This document shows, one piece after another, positions 7,445-17,644 of a DNA stretch of 57,051 nt. Where the stretch lies: contig NZ_AZEQ01000016.1 in assembly GCF_001436025.1 (NCBI RefSeq), positions 1-57,051 on the forward strand, given 5' to 3'. Origin of the DNA: Limosilactobacillus mucosae DSM 13345. Its GTDB lineage: Bacteria; Bacillota; Bacilli; Lactobacillales; Lactobacillaceae. Made by a program: the position numbers and the translations under genes. Position 1 is the stretch's first letter, and each line of letters begins with the position of its first letter. The notes under the pieces were generated by a model. That model ran no database searches. It was not told the DNA's origin and saw only the letters and a list, made by a program, of their open reading frames with translations.

Positions 7445-9868
7445 ATGGCTGAACTGGCCCAGGTAATCGTTGACGTACCGACGATGCAGACTGACCAGCC
7501 ATATACCTACGCGATTCCCAAACGCCTGGAAAGCCAGATTCAAGTTGGTATGCGCGTAATCGTACCATTTGGGCGGGGCAAGCGCGAGGTGCAGGGCTTT
7601 GTCGTTGGCATTGATCAGCCGACGGAATATGATGGCACGCTCAAATCAATTATTGGGTTGATGGATCTGGTACCGGTCGTCAATACCGAACTGCTGCAAC
7701 TGAGCCGATGGATGGCCGATCAAACCTATGCATTCTGGATTTCGTGTTTGTATACGATGCTGCCCAATGCCTTAAAAGCCAAGAGTCATCGAGTGGTGCG
7801 CATAGTTGATGAGGTTGATGAGCAGACGGCCCTGGATCTTTTTCAAGGAGCTGATGAGCTGGATTTTGAACGCTATCAAAATGATCCGCAAATCGTCAGC
7901 CAGCTGCTCAAACTTAAGCGGCAGGGTAAGGTCTCGTTTGAGTATCAAGTTGAGGACCGGGCCCGTGTCAAAAAAGAAATTGCTATTCAGCCATTGATGT
8001 CGTTTGAACAATATGAAGATGAGCGAGTCGGCGTTCGGGCCAACGCGCATGCTCAACAGCGACTGCTTTCCTATCTGCAGCAGATTGACGGCCAAAAAGT
8101 CAAGCTTAAGCAGGCCGAACAGCAGTCGGGGTTGAAAGCTGGAACGTTTAACGTTGGCGAAAAGCGCGGCTGGCTCAAAAAAATCGCAGTGGAGACCTAT
8201 CGAACGCCGACTGGTATGATACCTGATGATCAGCATCTGGATTTACCATTGAAATTGAATCCGGATCAGCAGGCGGCCGTTGCCAAAATCGATCAGGCCA
8301 TCGATCAAGCCCAAAATCAAACCTTTTTGCTGCAGGGGGTTACCGGATCAGGCAAAACTGAAGTCTACCTGCAGGCAATGGCTGAAGCTTTAAGGCAGGG
8401 GAAAACGGCTTTGATGCTGGTACCAGAAATCTCTTTGACGCCGCAGATGGTCAATCGGGTCCGACGGCGATTTGGTCAGCGCGTGGCCGTTTTGCACAGC
8501 AGTCTTTCAGATGGCGAGCGCTATGATGAATGGCGCCGAATCGAGCGGGGCGAGGCTCAGGTAGTAGTCGGCGCGCGATCGGCGGTGTTTGCTCCACTTG
8601 AAAATCTGGGGCTGATCATTATGGATGAAGAACACGAAACCAGCTATAAGCAAGACGAAACGCCGCGCTATCATGCTCGTGACGTTGCCGCCTGGCGTGC
8701 TGAGTATCATCATGCACCGCTGGTATTGGGATCGGCCACCCCTAGTCTGGAAAGCCGGGCGCGGGCACTGGCTGGCGTCTATCAGCTTTTGAGAATGCCA
8801 ATGCGGGTCAATCAGCGGCCGTTGCCACCAGTAGAAGTCGTTGACATGCGGCCGGAAATGCAGCGCAATGGCGAGACCAACTTTTCAGACCGGCTGTTGA
8901 ATCTGTTGAACGAGCGGCTGCAAAAAGGCGAACAGAGTATTTTGATGCTGAATCGACGCGGTTTTTCTTCATTTATTATGTGCCGAGACTGCGGCTTCGT
9001 TTTGAAGTGTCCCAACTGTGATATCTCGCTGACGCTGCATATGGACTCGAGAACGATGAAATGTCATTATTGCGGCCATGAGGAGCCGATTCCTTCAATC
9101 TGTCCGCAGTGCCAAGGTCGTCACATTCGCTACTATGGTACGGGAACCGAAAAAGTTGCGGCCGAGCTGCAGCAGCTGATGCCTAGCGCGCGTGTGATTC
9201 GCATGGATGTTGATACAACACGGCGCAAAGGGATGCATGCCAAGCTGCTGAAAGAATTTGGCGAGCATCAAGCCGATATTTTGCTGGGCACGCAGATGAT
9301 TGCCAAAGGACTGGACTTTCCCAACGTGACTCTGGTGGGGGTCTTGAATGCCGATACGGGATTGGACTTGCCAGACTTTCGGGCTAGTGAGCGGACGTTT
9401 GATCTACTCAGTCAGGTCAGCGGTCGTGCCGGTCGTGCCGATAAGCCGGGAAACGTCGTGATTCAGACCTTTAATCCAGATAACTACGCGATTCGCTATG
9501 CGCAGCTGCATGATTATGAAGACTTCTTCAAGGCCGAAATGAACATTCGCTACCAGGCTGGCTATCCGCCTTATTACTACACCGTTCGCATCATGGCCAG
9601 TAATGAAGACGAACGTGCGGCTGCCAAGGCCATCTATGAAATCAGAAACCAGCTCAGTGTCAATCTAAGCAAAGAGACGGTCGTTTTAGGGCCTACGCCG
9701 CGGCCGATTGCTCGAATGAAAAACCGATACTATTATCAAATAATCGTTAAGTATAAGCATGATCCCAAGCTGCACGCGCTTTTAAAGGACATCATGCGTC
9801 AAACGCAGGCCAAGAGTCGTCAAGACACCTTGGTCAGCATTGATCCGGAACCACAGTATTTTATGTAA
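7445..9868 (+). CDS. priA: primosomal protein N' (replication restart helicase)
   Basis: 807 aa, full length. A DNA-binding N-terminal domain precedes a superfamily 2 helicase with Walker A GVTGSGKTEVYL (about residues 298-309) and the DEEHE box near 397. A zinc-binding insert has four CxxC pairs between about 513 and 560 (CRDCG, CPNC, CHYCG, CPQC), which hold two zinc ions. Helicase motifs V and VI (GTQMIAKGLDF, QVSGRAGRA) follow. Reloads the replisome at collapsed forks. ATG follows the coaBC stop with no gap, so translation is coupled. Confidence 0.97.
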   Translation: MAELAQVIVDVPTMQTDQPYTYAIPKRLESQIQVGMRVIVPFGRGKREVQGFVVGIDQPTEYDGTLKSIIGLMDLVPVVNTELLQLSRWMADQTYAFWISCLYTMLPNALKAKSHRVVRIVDEVDEQTALDLFQGADELDFERYQNDPQIVSQLLKLKRQGKVSFEYQVEDRARVKKEIAIQPLMSFEQYEDERVGVRANAHAQQRLLSYLQQIDGQKVKLKQAEQQSGLKAGTFNVGEKRGWLKKIAVETYRTPTGMIPDDQHLDLPLKLNPDQQAAVAKIDQAIDQAQNQTFLLQGVTGSGKTEVYLQAMAEALRQGKTALMLVPEISLTPQMVNRVRRRFGQRVAVLHSSLSDGERYDEWRRIERGEAQVVVGARSAVFAPLENLGLIIMDEEHETSYKQDETPRYHARDVAAWRAEYHHAPLVLGSATPSLESRARALAGVYQLLRMPMRVNQRPLPPVEVVDMRPEMQRNGETNFSDRLLNLLNERLQKGEQSILMLNRRGFSSFIMCRDCGFVLKCPNCDISLTLHMDSRTMKCHYCGHEEPIPSICPQCQGRHIRYYGTGTEKVAAELQQLMPSARVIRMDVDTTRRKGMHAKLLKEFGEHQADILLGTQMIAKGLDFPNVTLVGVLNADTGLDLPDFRASERTFDLLSQVSGRAGRADKPGNVVIQTFNPDNYAIRYAQLHDYEDFFKAEMNIRYQAGYPPYYYTVRIMASNEDERAAAKAIYEIRNQLSVNLSKETVVLGPTPRPIARMKNRYYYQIIVKYKHDPKLHALLKDIMRQTQAKSRQDTLVSIDPEPQYFM

Positions 9869-9888
9869 TCAAGAAAGGATTTGTTGTT

Positions 9889-10845
9889 ATGTCAGTATCA
9901 GTCGTATTTATGGGAACGCCTCAGTTTGCCGTGCCGATTCTGCAGGCTTTGATTGATGATGAGGCCTATGACGTAAAAGCGGTCGTTACGCAGCCGGATC
10001 GCCGGGTTGGCCGTAAGCATGAACTGCGCGCGACACCAGTTAAGGAATTGGCCGTTAAGTATGGAATCGAGGTTCTGCAGCCCGAAAAGCTGAGCGGCAG
10101 TCCGGAAATGCAGCGTGTGATCGACTTGGCGCCTGATTTTGAGATTACCGCGGCGTTTGGTCAGTTTTTGCCCGTCAAGATGCTTGAAGCGGCTAAGATC
10201 GCGGCCATCAACGTCCACGGCTCGCTGCTGCCTAAATACCGTGGCGGCGCGCCGATTCAATACTCAATCATCAATGGCGATCAAGAAACCGGCGTCACGA
10301 TCATGTACATGGTCAAAGCAATGGATGCCGGCGATATTATTGCGCAAAAGGCAATTCCGATTACCAAACAGGATGACAGTGGCACAATGTTTGAAAAATT
10401 GAGTCTGCTGGGCCGCGATCTTTTGATGGAGACGCTGCCCAAAATGATTGCCGGCGACGTACAGCCAGTCAAGCAGGATCCGGAAAAAGTCGTCTTCTCA
10501 CCGAATATTACCAGTGAGCAGGAACGCATTGACTATCGCCTGCCAGCTGACCGGATTGATGACAAAGTGCGCGGCTTACGGCCATTCCCAATTGGCAACA
10601 TGATTATTGACGGTCTGCAGACTAAGATCTACGACGTCACGCCATTGGACGAAAAAACGGATCTGGCACCTGGACAGGTCGTACGCGTTGAAAAGCATGC
10701 CTTGATTCTGGCGGCTGGCGATCATACGACTTATCGGATCAATCGGCTCAAGCCTAAGGGCAAACGCGAAATGGACATCACTTCCTATCTGAATGGTCAT
10801 CAAAATCTAAAGCAAGGAGTTCAGGCAATCACCGATGAAGAATAA
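9889..10845 (+). CDS. fmt: methionyl-tRNA formyltransferase
   Basis: 318 aa. Formylates initiator Met-tRNA using 10-formyl-tetrahydrofolate. The N-terminal domain has VFMGTPQFAVPIL at residues 5-17 and the active-site segment INVHGSLLPKYRGGAPIQ at about 107-124 (Asn, His and SLLPKYRG loop), with the catalytic Asp in MDAGDII near 145. The C-terminal OB-like domain binds tRNA. SD AAAGGA precedes the ATG. The peptide deformylase gene def, often between priA and fmt, is absent here. The 3' end overlaps rsmB by 11 bases. Confidence 0.96.
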   Translation: MSVSVVFMGTPQFAVPILQALIDDEAYDVKAVVTQPDRRVGRKHELRATPVKELAVKYGIEVLQPEKLSGSPEMQRVIDLAPDFEITAAFGQFLPVKMLEAAKIAAINVHGSLLPKYRGGAPIQYSIINGDQETGVTIMYMVKAMDAGDIIAQKAIPITKQDDSGTMFEKLSLLGRDLLMETLPKMIAGDVQPVKQDPEKVVFSPNITSEQERIDYRLPADRIDDKVRGLRPFPIGNMIIDGLQTKIYDVTPLDEKTDLAPGQVVRVEKHALILAAGDHTTYRINRLKPKGKREMDITSYLNGHQNLKQGVQAITDEE

Positions 10846-12181
10846 GCAAATTAATACCGCACGCGGCGCTGCTTTAAAAACGCTTGATCAGGTGCTGCAG
10901 AATGGCGCCTATTCCAATCTGCAGCTGAATCAGAATCTTAAGAGCAGCCAGCTGAGCGAAGTCGACAAACGCTTGGCTACCAATCTGGTCTATGGCGTCT
11001 TACAGCACAAGCTAACCCTGGAATACTGGCTGGCGCCTTTTATTAAGGGCAAAAAGATCGAAAGCTGGGTCAAGACGCTGCTTTTAATGTCGATCTATCA
11101 ATATCGCTACCTGGATCGCGTGCCTGACTGGGCGGTAACCAATGAGTCGATCGAACTGGCTAAGCAGCCTGGCAATCCAGGAACCCGTCGTTTTGTGACC
11201 GGCGTTTTGCATGCCGTTTTGCGTCAAGGGCTGGGGGATGTTAACGCCATCGAGGATCCAATCAAGCGACGTTCAGTGGAGTTCAGTCTGCCGCAATGGC
11301 TGGTTGATGAATTGATCAAACAATATGGTCAGCCGACTGCCGATGCAATTTTTAAGGCCGTCAACGAACCAGCTCGCGTGTCACTGCGGATAAATGAGGC
11401 CAAGACGACTATTCCCCAGGCAATTGCCATTTTAAAAGAACAGGGCGTTGAAGTTGTGCCTAGTCAGGTTGCCAAGGCCGGTCTGGTGGTTAAAAGCGGC
11501 GATGTCGTCAATACAGACTCGTTTATGCAAGGATTGGTCACGATTCAAGACGAAAGCGCCATGCTGGCAGTAGAAAGCATGACGATTAACCCAGCAGATC
11601 AGGTTTTAGATGCCTGTGCCGCGCCGGGAGGGAAAACCGTCCAGATTGCGGCTGCTTTGGATGAAAAACAGGGTGGCAGCGTTACGGCCTTAGACATTCA
11701 TGCCCACAAGATCAAATTAATTGAAAAAAATGCTCAGCGGCTTGGCGTGGCTGAGCGCGTCCATGCCTGTCAACTGGATGCACGCAAGGTAGATGAAAAG
11801 TTTGAGGATGGCCAGTTTGACAAAATCTTAGTTGACGCGCCTTGCAGCGGAATTGGCCTTTTGCGCCGCAAGCCCGAGATTCGCTATGATAAAAAACTTA
11901 GTGACAGTCAAAACCTGCATGAAATTCAGCTGGCAATTTTAAATGCAGTTGCCCCAAAACTAAAAAAAGGCGGTATAATGACATATAGTACGTGCACGAT
12001 TTTGCAGCAGGAAAATGATGGTACCGTGCAGGCCTTTTTAGCCGCGCATCCTGAATTCAGACTGCTAAAGACGCAAACGGCGCGTGCCTTGAAAAACGCG
12101 CGAACGGGGGCAACCTTGACGATTTTGCCAAGCGATTATGGTTCTGATGGATTCTTTATCAGCAACCTCCAACGTTTGTAG
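10835..12181 (+). CDS. rsmB: 16S rRNA (cytosine-967 C5)-methyltransferase
   Basis: 448 aa. The N-terminal NusB-like RNA-binding domain spans about residues 1-140 (ARGAALKTLDQVL). The C-terminal SAM-dependent Rossmann domain has DACAAPGGKT near 257-266. Its DAPCSGIGLLRRKPEIRY segment near 335 carries the Pro-Cys motif, and YSTCTI near 385 supplies the second catalytic Cys of m5C RNA methyltransferases. The start overlaps the end of fmt. No rlmN gene follows, unlike the B. subtilis order; prpC comes directly. Confidence 0.95.
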   Translation: MKNKQINTARGAALKTLDQVLQNGAYSNLQLNQNLKSSQLSEVDKRLATNLVYGVLQHKLTLEYWLAPFIKGKKIESWVKTLLLMSIYQYRYLDRVPDWAVTNESIELAKQPGNPGTRRFVTGVLHAVLRQGLGDVNAIEDPIKRRSVEFSLPQWLVDELIKQYGQPTADAIFKAVNEPARVSLRINEAKTTIPQAIAILKEQGVEVVPSQVAKAGLVVKSGDVVNTDSFMQGLVTIQDESAMLAVESMTINPADQVLDACAAPGGKTVQIAAALDEKQGGSVTALDIHAHKIKLIEKNAQRLGVAERVHACQLDARKVDEKFEDGQFDKILVDAPCSGIGLLRRKPEIRYDKKLSDSQNLHEIQLAILNAVAPKLKKGGIMTYSTCTILQQENDGTVQAFLAAHPEFRLLKTQTARALKNARTGATLTILPSDYGSDGFFISNLQRL

Positions 12182-12197
12182 AAGGGAACATAGACCC

Positions 12198-12941
12198 ATG
12201 GAAACAGCCTATCAATCAGATATTGGACAACAACGATCTGAAAATCAAGATCGCGTCGATAGTTTTGCCACGGATGCCGGAATGCAGCTTGATTTGGTTG
12301 CAGATGGCATTGGTGGCAATCGTGGCGGGGATGTTGCCGCTCAAACAACCGTTCAGACTCTCGGTCAGCGCTTCTTAAAGTCTGCGCCCAATGATGAGGC
12401 AGCTGCTAAACAGTGGCTTGCTGATCAGGTACAGCAGATCAATGATCAAATCATTGACGAATCACGCAAGAATGAAAATTATCAGGGAATGGGGACCACT
12501 TTGGTAGCCGCCATTTTCTTTAATGATCGGCAAAAAATCGTAATTGCCAATATCGGCGACAGTCGTGGCTATATCATGCATCAAAACGTCTTGACACAGG
12601 TCACGATTGATCATTCCTTGGTAAATGAGTTAGTCAAGAACGGCGATCTAACCGAACAGGAAGCCGCCGTGTCACCACAGAACAATATTATAACCCGGGC
12701 AATTGGAATCTCGCATGATGCGCAGATTGATGTCAACGTTTTTCCATTTGAACCGGGAGATCAATTGCTAATGTGCTCGGATGGCCTGTCCAAAACTGTT
12801 GATAAGCAGGAATTGACCCAAGTGCTGCAAAGCGATGCACCGCTGAAGGACAAGTGCAGCGTTTTGGTTGAAAAAGCCAATGCAGCTGGTGGCCCGGACA
12901 ATATCACCGTTCTGATCAGCCAAAATGATCAGGAGAGATAA
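12198..12941 (+). CDS. prpC: PP2C-type Ser/Thr protein phosphatase
   Basis: 247 aa. ATG at 12198 chosen because GAAGGGAAC lies upstream and the protein then starts METAYQSDIGQQRSENQDR, the usual PrpC/Stp beginning with the metal-binding Asp context. Other PPM motifs are DGIGGNRGGDVAA, GMGTTLVAA, IGDSRGYI, CSDGLSK and GGPDNITVL, supplying the Asp residues for the Mn/Mg centre. It removes phosphate from PknB and its substrates. The pknB SD (GGAGAG) lies inside the 3' end of this gene, so kinase and phosphatase are made together. Confidence 0.95.
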   Translation: METAYQSDIGQQRSENQDRVDSFATDAGMQLDLVADGIGGNRGGDVAAQTTVQTLGQRFLKSAPNDEAAAKQWLADQVQQINDQIIDESRKNENYQGMGTTLVAAIFFNDRQKIVIANIGDSRGYIMHQNVLTQVTIDHSLVNELVKNGDLTEQEAAVSPQNNIITRAIGISHDAQIDVNVFPFEPGDQLLMCSDGLSKTVDKQELTQVLQSDAPLKDKCSVLVEKANAAGGPDNITVLISQNDQER

Positions 12942-12946
12942 AATCA

Positions 12947-14884
12947 ATGAAACCCGGATATGAGCTTAATCACCGGTATAAAATAATCGAATCGCTGGGT
13001 GAGGGCGGCATGGCCAATGTCTACCTGGCTCACGATCTGGTACTGGATCGCGATGTTTCGGTCAAGCTGCTGCGCTTGGACCTGCGCGATGATCCGAGTA
13101 CCAAACGTCGCTTTGAACGAGAAGCCATGGCGGCCACTCAGCTTAACGATCCTCATATCGTTGGCATTTATGATGTTGGCGAAGAGCATGGCATTCAATA
13201 CATGGTAATGGAATACGTTAAGGGTACCGACCTGAAAACCTATATTCATGATCACTATCCAATTCCCTTGCCGCAAGTCATCGACATTATGGAACAGGTT
13301 TTGTCAGCAGTGCAGACGGCCCATGCTAACGGCATTATTCACCGCGACTTAAAGCCACAGAATATTTTGATCGATGAGAATAAAAATATTAAGATTACGG
13401 ATTTTGGGATCGCCATGGCGGCTTCGCAAAATTCGATGACGCAAACCAATAGTCTGTTGGGATCGGTTCACTACCTTTCTCCCGAACAGGCGCGCGGCAG
13501 CATTGCAACGCCGCAGTCTGATATCTACTCTTTAGGAATCATCCTATTTGAACTGCTGACTGGTCAAGTGCCTTTTGAAGGTGAGACAGCGGTTTCGATT
13601 GCCTTAAAACACTTTCGCGATGAGATTCCGTCAGTGCGCAGATTCAATCCGCAGATTCCGCAGCCGTTGGAAAACGTGGTCTATCGTGCCACTGCCAAAC
13701 ACCCTTGTGACCGATATCACGATGTTGCGGCGATGGCGGCTGATCTGCAGACCTCGCTGGATCCATCAAGGGCTGATGAACCAAAATTCGTAGTTGGTCA
13801 ACGTTCCAGCAACGAAGAAACCAAAGTATTGGATCTGGATGCAATTAAAGAGGCCGCCAATCTTGATGAGACCAGCGATGAAAAGGTTGACGACGACACC
13901 AAACAACTGACGGCAACGCGACAAAGTCGTATGAAACGCTCCATTCAGCGCCACCCAATTCGCAAATGGGCGGTTATTTTAGTGCTGCTGGTCGTGGCCA
14001 TTGGAATCGGTACCGGTCTTTACATGCATCGCTCGGTCAGCGTTCCTGACGTTGAGGGACTGACGACGGCACAGGCGGAAAAGAAACTGCAGGCAAATCA
14101 TCTGCGCTTAGGCAACGTTATCGAAAAAAGCAGTCAGACCGTGGCTAAAAATCATGTCGTCAAAGTCGCTGACAACCAGCGCCACGCCCATGCCGGCCAG
14201 TCGATCGATCTGGTTGTCAGCCGCGGCGTTAAGACCTGGAAGATGGCTGATTACGTTGGCGACAGCTATTCTGACACGGCTGATGAGCTGCGCGATAAAG
14301 GCTTTGTCGTTAAGCAGACTAAGAAATATTCTGATACCGTTGCAACGGGGAAGGTCATTAAACAAAGCGTCAATGCCGGCACGATGATCAATCCCAGCCA
14401 GCAGACGGTCACACTGACGGTTAGCGCCGGCAAGAAACAGGTCACTATTCCAAGCTTTAAAGGCAAGGATGTCAGTGAAGTGCAGGATTTTGCCAATAAG
14501 CACCAGCTGCAATTGACGACGACGCAGAAAAATTCAACAACCGTTGCTACCAACCATGTGATCCAGCAAACGCCTAAAGCAGGCAGCAAGCTGACGCATG
14601 GTGATACCTTGACCGTTCAGATTGCCAGCAATTCCAACGAGTTAAGGACGACCAATATTCAAATCAACATTCCGTTTGATGGTAATGGCGGCAAGAAGGA
14701 AAACCGAGTACAGGTATATATTCGCGATGCCTATCATAACCTGACGATGGAATATGAGGATATTACCATCAATCAAGAAACGACGATTAACGTACCATTT
14801 ACGCTGCGTAATGGTCAGACTGGCGCCTACCGAGTAATTCGCAATGGTCAGACTATTATGAGCGCGACGAATATTACAGGATAA
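12947..14884 (+). CDS. pknB: PASTA-domain Ser/Thr protein kinase
   Basis: 645 aa. Cytoplasmic Hanks-type kinase: glycine loop [10 protein letters not shown] (17-26), ATP-anchoring Lys at about residue 40, catalytic HRDLKPQN with Asp near 134, DFGIA magnesium loop, and SVHYLSPEQ activation end. A membrane helix at about 341-360 follows. Three extracellular PASTA repeats lie at about 366-560 (each with a VPDVEG- or IPSFKG-like start) and then a beta-rich tail. PASTA domains sense muropeptides or lipid II and couple cell-wall state to growth and division. Five bases separate it from prpC; rsgA and rpe follow in the same run. Confidence 0.97.
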   Translation: MKPGYELNHRYKIIESLGEGGMANVYLAHDLVLDRDVSVKLLRLDLRDDPSTKRRFEREAMAATQLNDPHIVGIYDVGEEHGIQYMVMEYVKGTDLKTYIHDHYPIPLPQVIDIMEQVLSAVQTAHANGIIHRDLKPQNILIDENKNIKITDFGIAMAASQNSMTQTNSLLGSVHYLSPEQARGSIATPQSDIYSLGIILFELLTGQVPFEGETAVSIALKHFRDEIPSVRRFNPQIPQPLENVVYRATAKHPCDRYHDVAAMAADLQTSLDPSRADEPKFVVGQRSSNEETKVLDLDAIKEAANLDETSDEKVDDDTKQLTATRQSRMKRSIQRHPIRKWAVILVLLVVAIGIGTGLYMHRSVSVPDVEGLTTAQAEKKLQANHLRLGNVIEKSSQTVAKNHVVKVADNQRHAHAGQSIDLVVSRGVKTWKMADYVGDSYSDTADELRDKGFVVKQTKKYSDTVATGKVIKQSVNAGTMINPSQQTVTLTVSAGKKQVTIPSFKGKDVSEVQDFANKHQLQLTTTQKNSTTVATNHVIQQTPKAGSKLTHGDTLTVQIASNSNELRTTNIQINIPFDGNGGKKENRVQVYIRDAYHNLTMEYEDITINQETTINVPFTLRNGQTGAYRVIRNGQTIMSATNITG

Positions 14885-14897
14885 GTTGAGGTGTAAA

Positions 14898-15767
14898 GTG
14901 CAACAAGGAATCATCCAGCAATCGCTCAGTGGCTTTTTTGACGTGCTTTGTGACGGTGCAGTTTATCGCACGCGTGGCCGGGGCAACTTCCGTAAGCGCG
15001 GCATTAAGCCAATCGTTGGCGATCAAGTAGAATTTGCAGACGGCTATCTGCTTAAGGTGCTGCCCCGTAAGAATCAACTGCGGCGGCCACCAGTAGCCAA
15101 TGTCGATCAGGCAGTCGTCGTTACGGCCGCTAAACAGCCCAAGTTTTCCAGCAATTTATTGGATCGTCAGCTGATTGCTCTGGAAAAACAAGCTATTGAA
15201 CCAATCATTTATTTTTCTAAGACGGATCTGCTAAATGATGAAGAATGGCAGGATCTGCAGCCGATCTTAGCTGGCTATCGGGCAATCGGCTACGCAGTAA
15301 TTGCGCAGCGGCCGCCGTTTGGCCAAACAACACTGGATCAGCTTCAACAGCTGCTTAGTCATCATATCGTTACGATGATGGGGCAGACCGGGGCAGGCAA
15401 GTCAACGCTGCTGAATCATCTGGCGCCTGAATTAAATCTGGCAACTGGTGAGGTCTCACAGGCTTTAAAACGCGGGCGGCATACCACGCGTAAAGTCAGC
15501 CTGATGACGATTGGCGAGGCCTTGATTGCTGATACGCCTGGTTTTTCGTCATATGAAGATTTTGATATGGACGTGACGGAGCTTTCAAAATTATTTCCAG
15601 AAATGCGTCAATTAGCCCCAGAATGCAAATTTCGCGGCTGTCTGCATCTAAAAGAACCTGGCTGTGCCGTGAAGAACGCCGTCGAGCATGGTACAATAAT
15701 GAAGAGCCGGTATGACAATTATGTTCAGTTTAATGAACTGATTGTCAGCCAAAAACCAAACTATTGA
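14898..15767 (+). CDS. rsgA: ribosome small-subunit GTPase RsgA
   Basis: 289 aa from GTG at 14898. This start gives [17 protein letters not shown], matching the family start, and GAGGTG lies 4-5 bases before it; a TTG at 14886 would precede the SD. Order: N-terminal OB fold, then a circularly permuted GTPase with G4 (SKTDLL near 110) ahead of G1 ([12 protein letters not shown] near 161) and G3 (DTPGF near 212), then a zinc knuckle [14 protein letters not shown] near 246-259. Acts late in 30S subunit assembly. Starts 13 bases after pknB. Confidence 0.95.
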   Translation: MQQGIIQQSLSGFFDVLCDGAVYRTRGRGNFRKRGIKPIVGDQVEFADGYLLKVLPRKNQLRRPPVANVDQAVVVTAAKQPKFSSNLLDRQLIALEKQAIEPIIYFSKTDLLNDEEWQDLQPILAGYRAIGYAVIAQRPPFGQTTLDQLQQLLSHHIVTMMGQTGAGKSTLLNHLAPELNLATGEVSQALKRGRHTTRKVSLMTIGEALIADTPGFSSYEDFDMDVTELSKLFPEMRQLAPECKFRGCLHLKEPGCAVKNAVEHGTIMKSRYDNYVQFNELIVSQKPNY

Positions 15768-15789
15768 ATTGAAACGAGGGAAAAAGATT

Positions 15790-16443
15790 ATGATTAAAGT
15801 AGCTCCATCGATTTTGAGCGCAGACTACATGAATCTTGAAAAGGACATCAAGCTGGTTGACCAAGCTGGTGCCGAAGAACTGCATATTGACGTGATGGAT
15901 GGCACGTTTGTTCCAAGCATTTCCTATGGCCCAGGCTTTGTAAAGGCAATTCGTCAAATCACTGACATGTACCTGGACGTTCACATGATGGTTCAAAACC
16001 CAGAACACCTGATTCCAGCAATGGCAGAAGCCGGTGCTGACAACATTGGCGTTCACGTTGAAGCAACGCCGCACATTCACCGTGCCCTGCAGCTGATCAA
16101 GAACGCAGGCAAGGATGCTGAAGTCGTAATTAACCCAGGGACGCCGGTTGAGATGATCAAGCCGGTTCTGCACATGGTTGACCAAGTATTGGTAATGACC
16201 GTTAACCCTGGCTTTGGCGGTCAAAAGTTCCTGCCAGAAACGGTTGCCAAGATTGCTGAATTGGATGCAATCAAGAAAGCTAACGGCTATGACTTTGACA
16301 TTGAAATCGATGGTGGGATCAACAATGAAACGGTTGTTGACTGCTACAAGGCTGGCGCCACGGTTGCGGTTGCCGGTTCATACGTCTACAATGCCGAAGA
16401 CCCACTGGCTCGCATTCAAGCACTGCGCGACGCTACTAAGTAA
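15790..16443 (+). CDS. rpe: ribulose-phosphate 3-epimerase
   Basis: 217 aa. ATG at 15790 has SD GAGGGA. TIM barrel with APSILSADY at 4-12, HIDVMDGTFVP near 34-44, HMMV near 67, VNPGFGGQKF near 139 and IDGGI near 174. These carry the two His and two Asp that bind metal and do acid-base catalysis. Interconverts ribulose 5-phosphate and xylulose 5-phosphate, essential in the pentose phosphate and phosphoketolase routes that heterofermentative lactobacilli depend on. Followed directly by a strong terminator. Confidence 0.96.
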   Translation: MIKVAPSILSADYMNLEKDIKLVDQAGAEELHIDVMDGTFVPSISYGPGFVKAIRQITDMYLDVHMMVQNPEHLIPAMAEAGADNIGVHVEATPHIHRALQLIKNAGKDAEVVINPGTPVEMIKPVLHMVDQVLVMTVNPGFGGQKFLPETVAKIAELDAIKKANGYDFDIEIDGGINNETVVDCYKAGATVAVAGSYVYNAEDPLARIQALRDATK

Positions 16444-16460
16444 TCAGGTTAATTAGGTTA

Positions 16461-16492
16461 AAAACGTGACGAAGCGATTCGTCGCGTTTTTT
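16461..16492 (+). terminator. intrinsic terminator after rpe
   Basis: Arms 16461-16473 and 16478-16490 form a 13-bp stem with one G-U and a 4-base GCGA loop, followed by six T in total. Because the thiN SD begins directly after it, thiN may be expressed by partial readthrough. Confidence 0.8.
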
Positions 16493-16504
16493 GAGAGGCT
16501 GCTT

Positions 16505-17188
16505 ATGAATGAAAAAATCAACATTATGGTTGGCGGGCCGGAAGCGCTGATTCCTTATGATCAAGTCGCTGATCATCGCTCTGAGACTTGGCTGGGCGTT
16601 GATTTAGGAGCAACCAGACTGCTTGAGCATGGTATTGTTCCCGAATATGCTGCTGGCGACTTTGATTCCAGCACGCCTGAGCAATTAGCACGAGTCAAAG
16701 CGGCGGTCCCAAAAGTAGATATCTATCCACCGGAAAAAGACTATACCGATACTCAGATCGGTATTTTACTGGCAATGAAATATTACCAGCCAGCTTCAAT
16801 CACGATCTGGGGAACAACGGGAGGCCGCCTGGATCAGCTGCTGGCCAACCTGTACACGCCATTGATGGAGCCATATCGTAAGTACCTGGCAAAGATTCAT
16901 CTGGTTGATCGTCAGAATACGGTTGATTTTTATGAACCGGGCAGCTATGAGATTTATAAAGTGCCTGAGATGCCGTATCTGGCTTTTGTCAATCTGACGC
17001 CGGTAACTGGTTTGACACTGCCTGATGAAAAGTATAATTTGGATCATTTTGACAGCTCGCTGCCCATTTCTTGGTCCAGCAATGAGTTTGTCGGGACGAT
17101 CAATCATTTTTCTTTTGACACTGGAATCGTGGCCGTTATTCAAAGCCGTGATGTCCATTCACAGGGGTCTTTCAAGGGTGTCAAGTGA
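16505..17188 (+). CDS. thiN: thiamine pyrophosphokinase
   Basis: 227 aa from the ATG at 16505, which follows GAGAGG. Transfers pyrophosphate from ATP to thiamine. The catalytic domain has GVDLGATRLLEHGIVPEYA, then GDFDSS near 54, the acidic KDYTDTQ segment near 80, and GTTGGRLDQLLANL near 101-114. The C-terminal beta domain binds thiamine. Thiamine diphosphate is the cofactor of phosphoketolase, so its place next to rpe fits heterofermentative metabolism. Confidence 0.93.
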   Translation: MNEKINIMVGGPEALIPYDQVADHRSETWLGVDLGATRLLEHGIVPEYAAGDFDSSTPEQLARVKAAVPKVDIYPPEKDYTDTQIGILLAMKYYQPASITIWGTTGGRLDQLLANLYTPLMEPYRKYLAKIHLVDRQNTVDFYEPGSYEIYKVPEMPYLAFVNLTPVTGLTLPDEKYNLDHFDSSLPISWSSNEFVGTINHFSFDTGIVAVIQSRDVHSQGSFKGVK

Positions 17189-17208
17189 AAATACTTGAAA
17201 GAAAACTA

Positions 17209-17237
17209 TTGCATTGAAAGCCCCCCTATGGTAAATT
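17209..17237 (+). promoter_or_regulatory. promoter of rpmB
   Basis: -35 TTGCAT (17209-17214), 17-base spacer, -10 TAAATT (17232-17237) with the extended-10 TGG just before it. An approximately 65-base leader with GC-rich stretches follows before the rpmB start. Confidence 0.65.
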
Positions 17238-17304
17238 ATTTAGGTGAGTTACAGCGCGCATCTCAGCGCGGAGAAAATAACTGATGAGGAGAGGAGGGTT
17301 CCAC

Positions 17305-17490
17305 ATGGCTAAGGATTTCATGACCGGTAAGCGGACGCGCTTCGGCAACAAGCGTTCACACGCCCTTAACTCAAGTCGTCGTACCTGGAAGCCAAACCTG
17401 CAAAAGGTTACCATTTTGGTAAATGGCAAGCCAAAGAAGGTTTACGTTTCAGCACGTACCCTGAAGTCGGGTAAAGTGACTCGGGTTTAG
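17305..17490 (+). CDS. rpmB: 50S ribosomal protein L28
   Basis: 61 aa. Start [19 protein letters not shown], then [11 protein letters not shown], the L28 core, and [14 protein letters not shown] at the end. There is no Cys, so this is the zinc-independent form of L28. ATG at 17305 follows GGAGGG closely. It is its own transcription unit between a promoter and a terminator. In Firmicutes rpmB commonly stands divergent to asp23; here both point the same way. Confidence 0.97.
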   Translation: MAKDFMTGKRTRFGNKRSHALNSSRRTWKPNLQKVTILVNGKPKKVYVSARTLKSGKVTRV

Positions 17491-17498
17491 TCCAAAGA

Positions 17499-17534
17499 AA
17501 TAGGCTGTCCGCCTTGCGGGCGGCTTATTTTTTT
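17499..17534 (+). terminator. intrinsic terminator after rpmB
   Basis: Arms 17499-17512 and 17516-17529 pair over about 14 bp with three G-U pairs around a CTT loop; seven T close it. Confidence 0.75.
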
Positions 17535-17570
17535 GCTGATTGGTTTAAGCAATGCAGGCTAATTTGCTTT

Positions 17571-17597
17571 TTGACATTGCTGTGCTATGGTAAGATG
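17571..17597 (+). promoter_or_regulatory. probable promoter of asp23-fakA
   Basis: TTGACA (17571-17576) is followed by the extended -10 TGGTAAGAT. The spacing to TAAGAT is only about 14 bases, shorter than ideal, so the precise -10 is uncertain. It sits about 50 bases before the asp23 start. Confidence 0.45.
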
Positions 17598-17644
17598 ATA
17601 GAGATATCAACTTGATGACAAACGATTAAGGGAGGCCATTGAAG

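Noticed and set aside
14886-14897. TTG at 14886 as start of rsgA
   Set aside because: It lies before the Shine-Dalgarno site; GTG 14898 gives the family-typical N-terminus.
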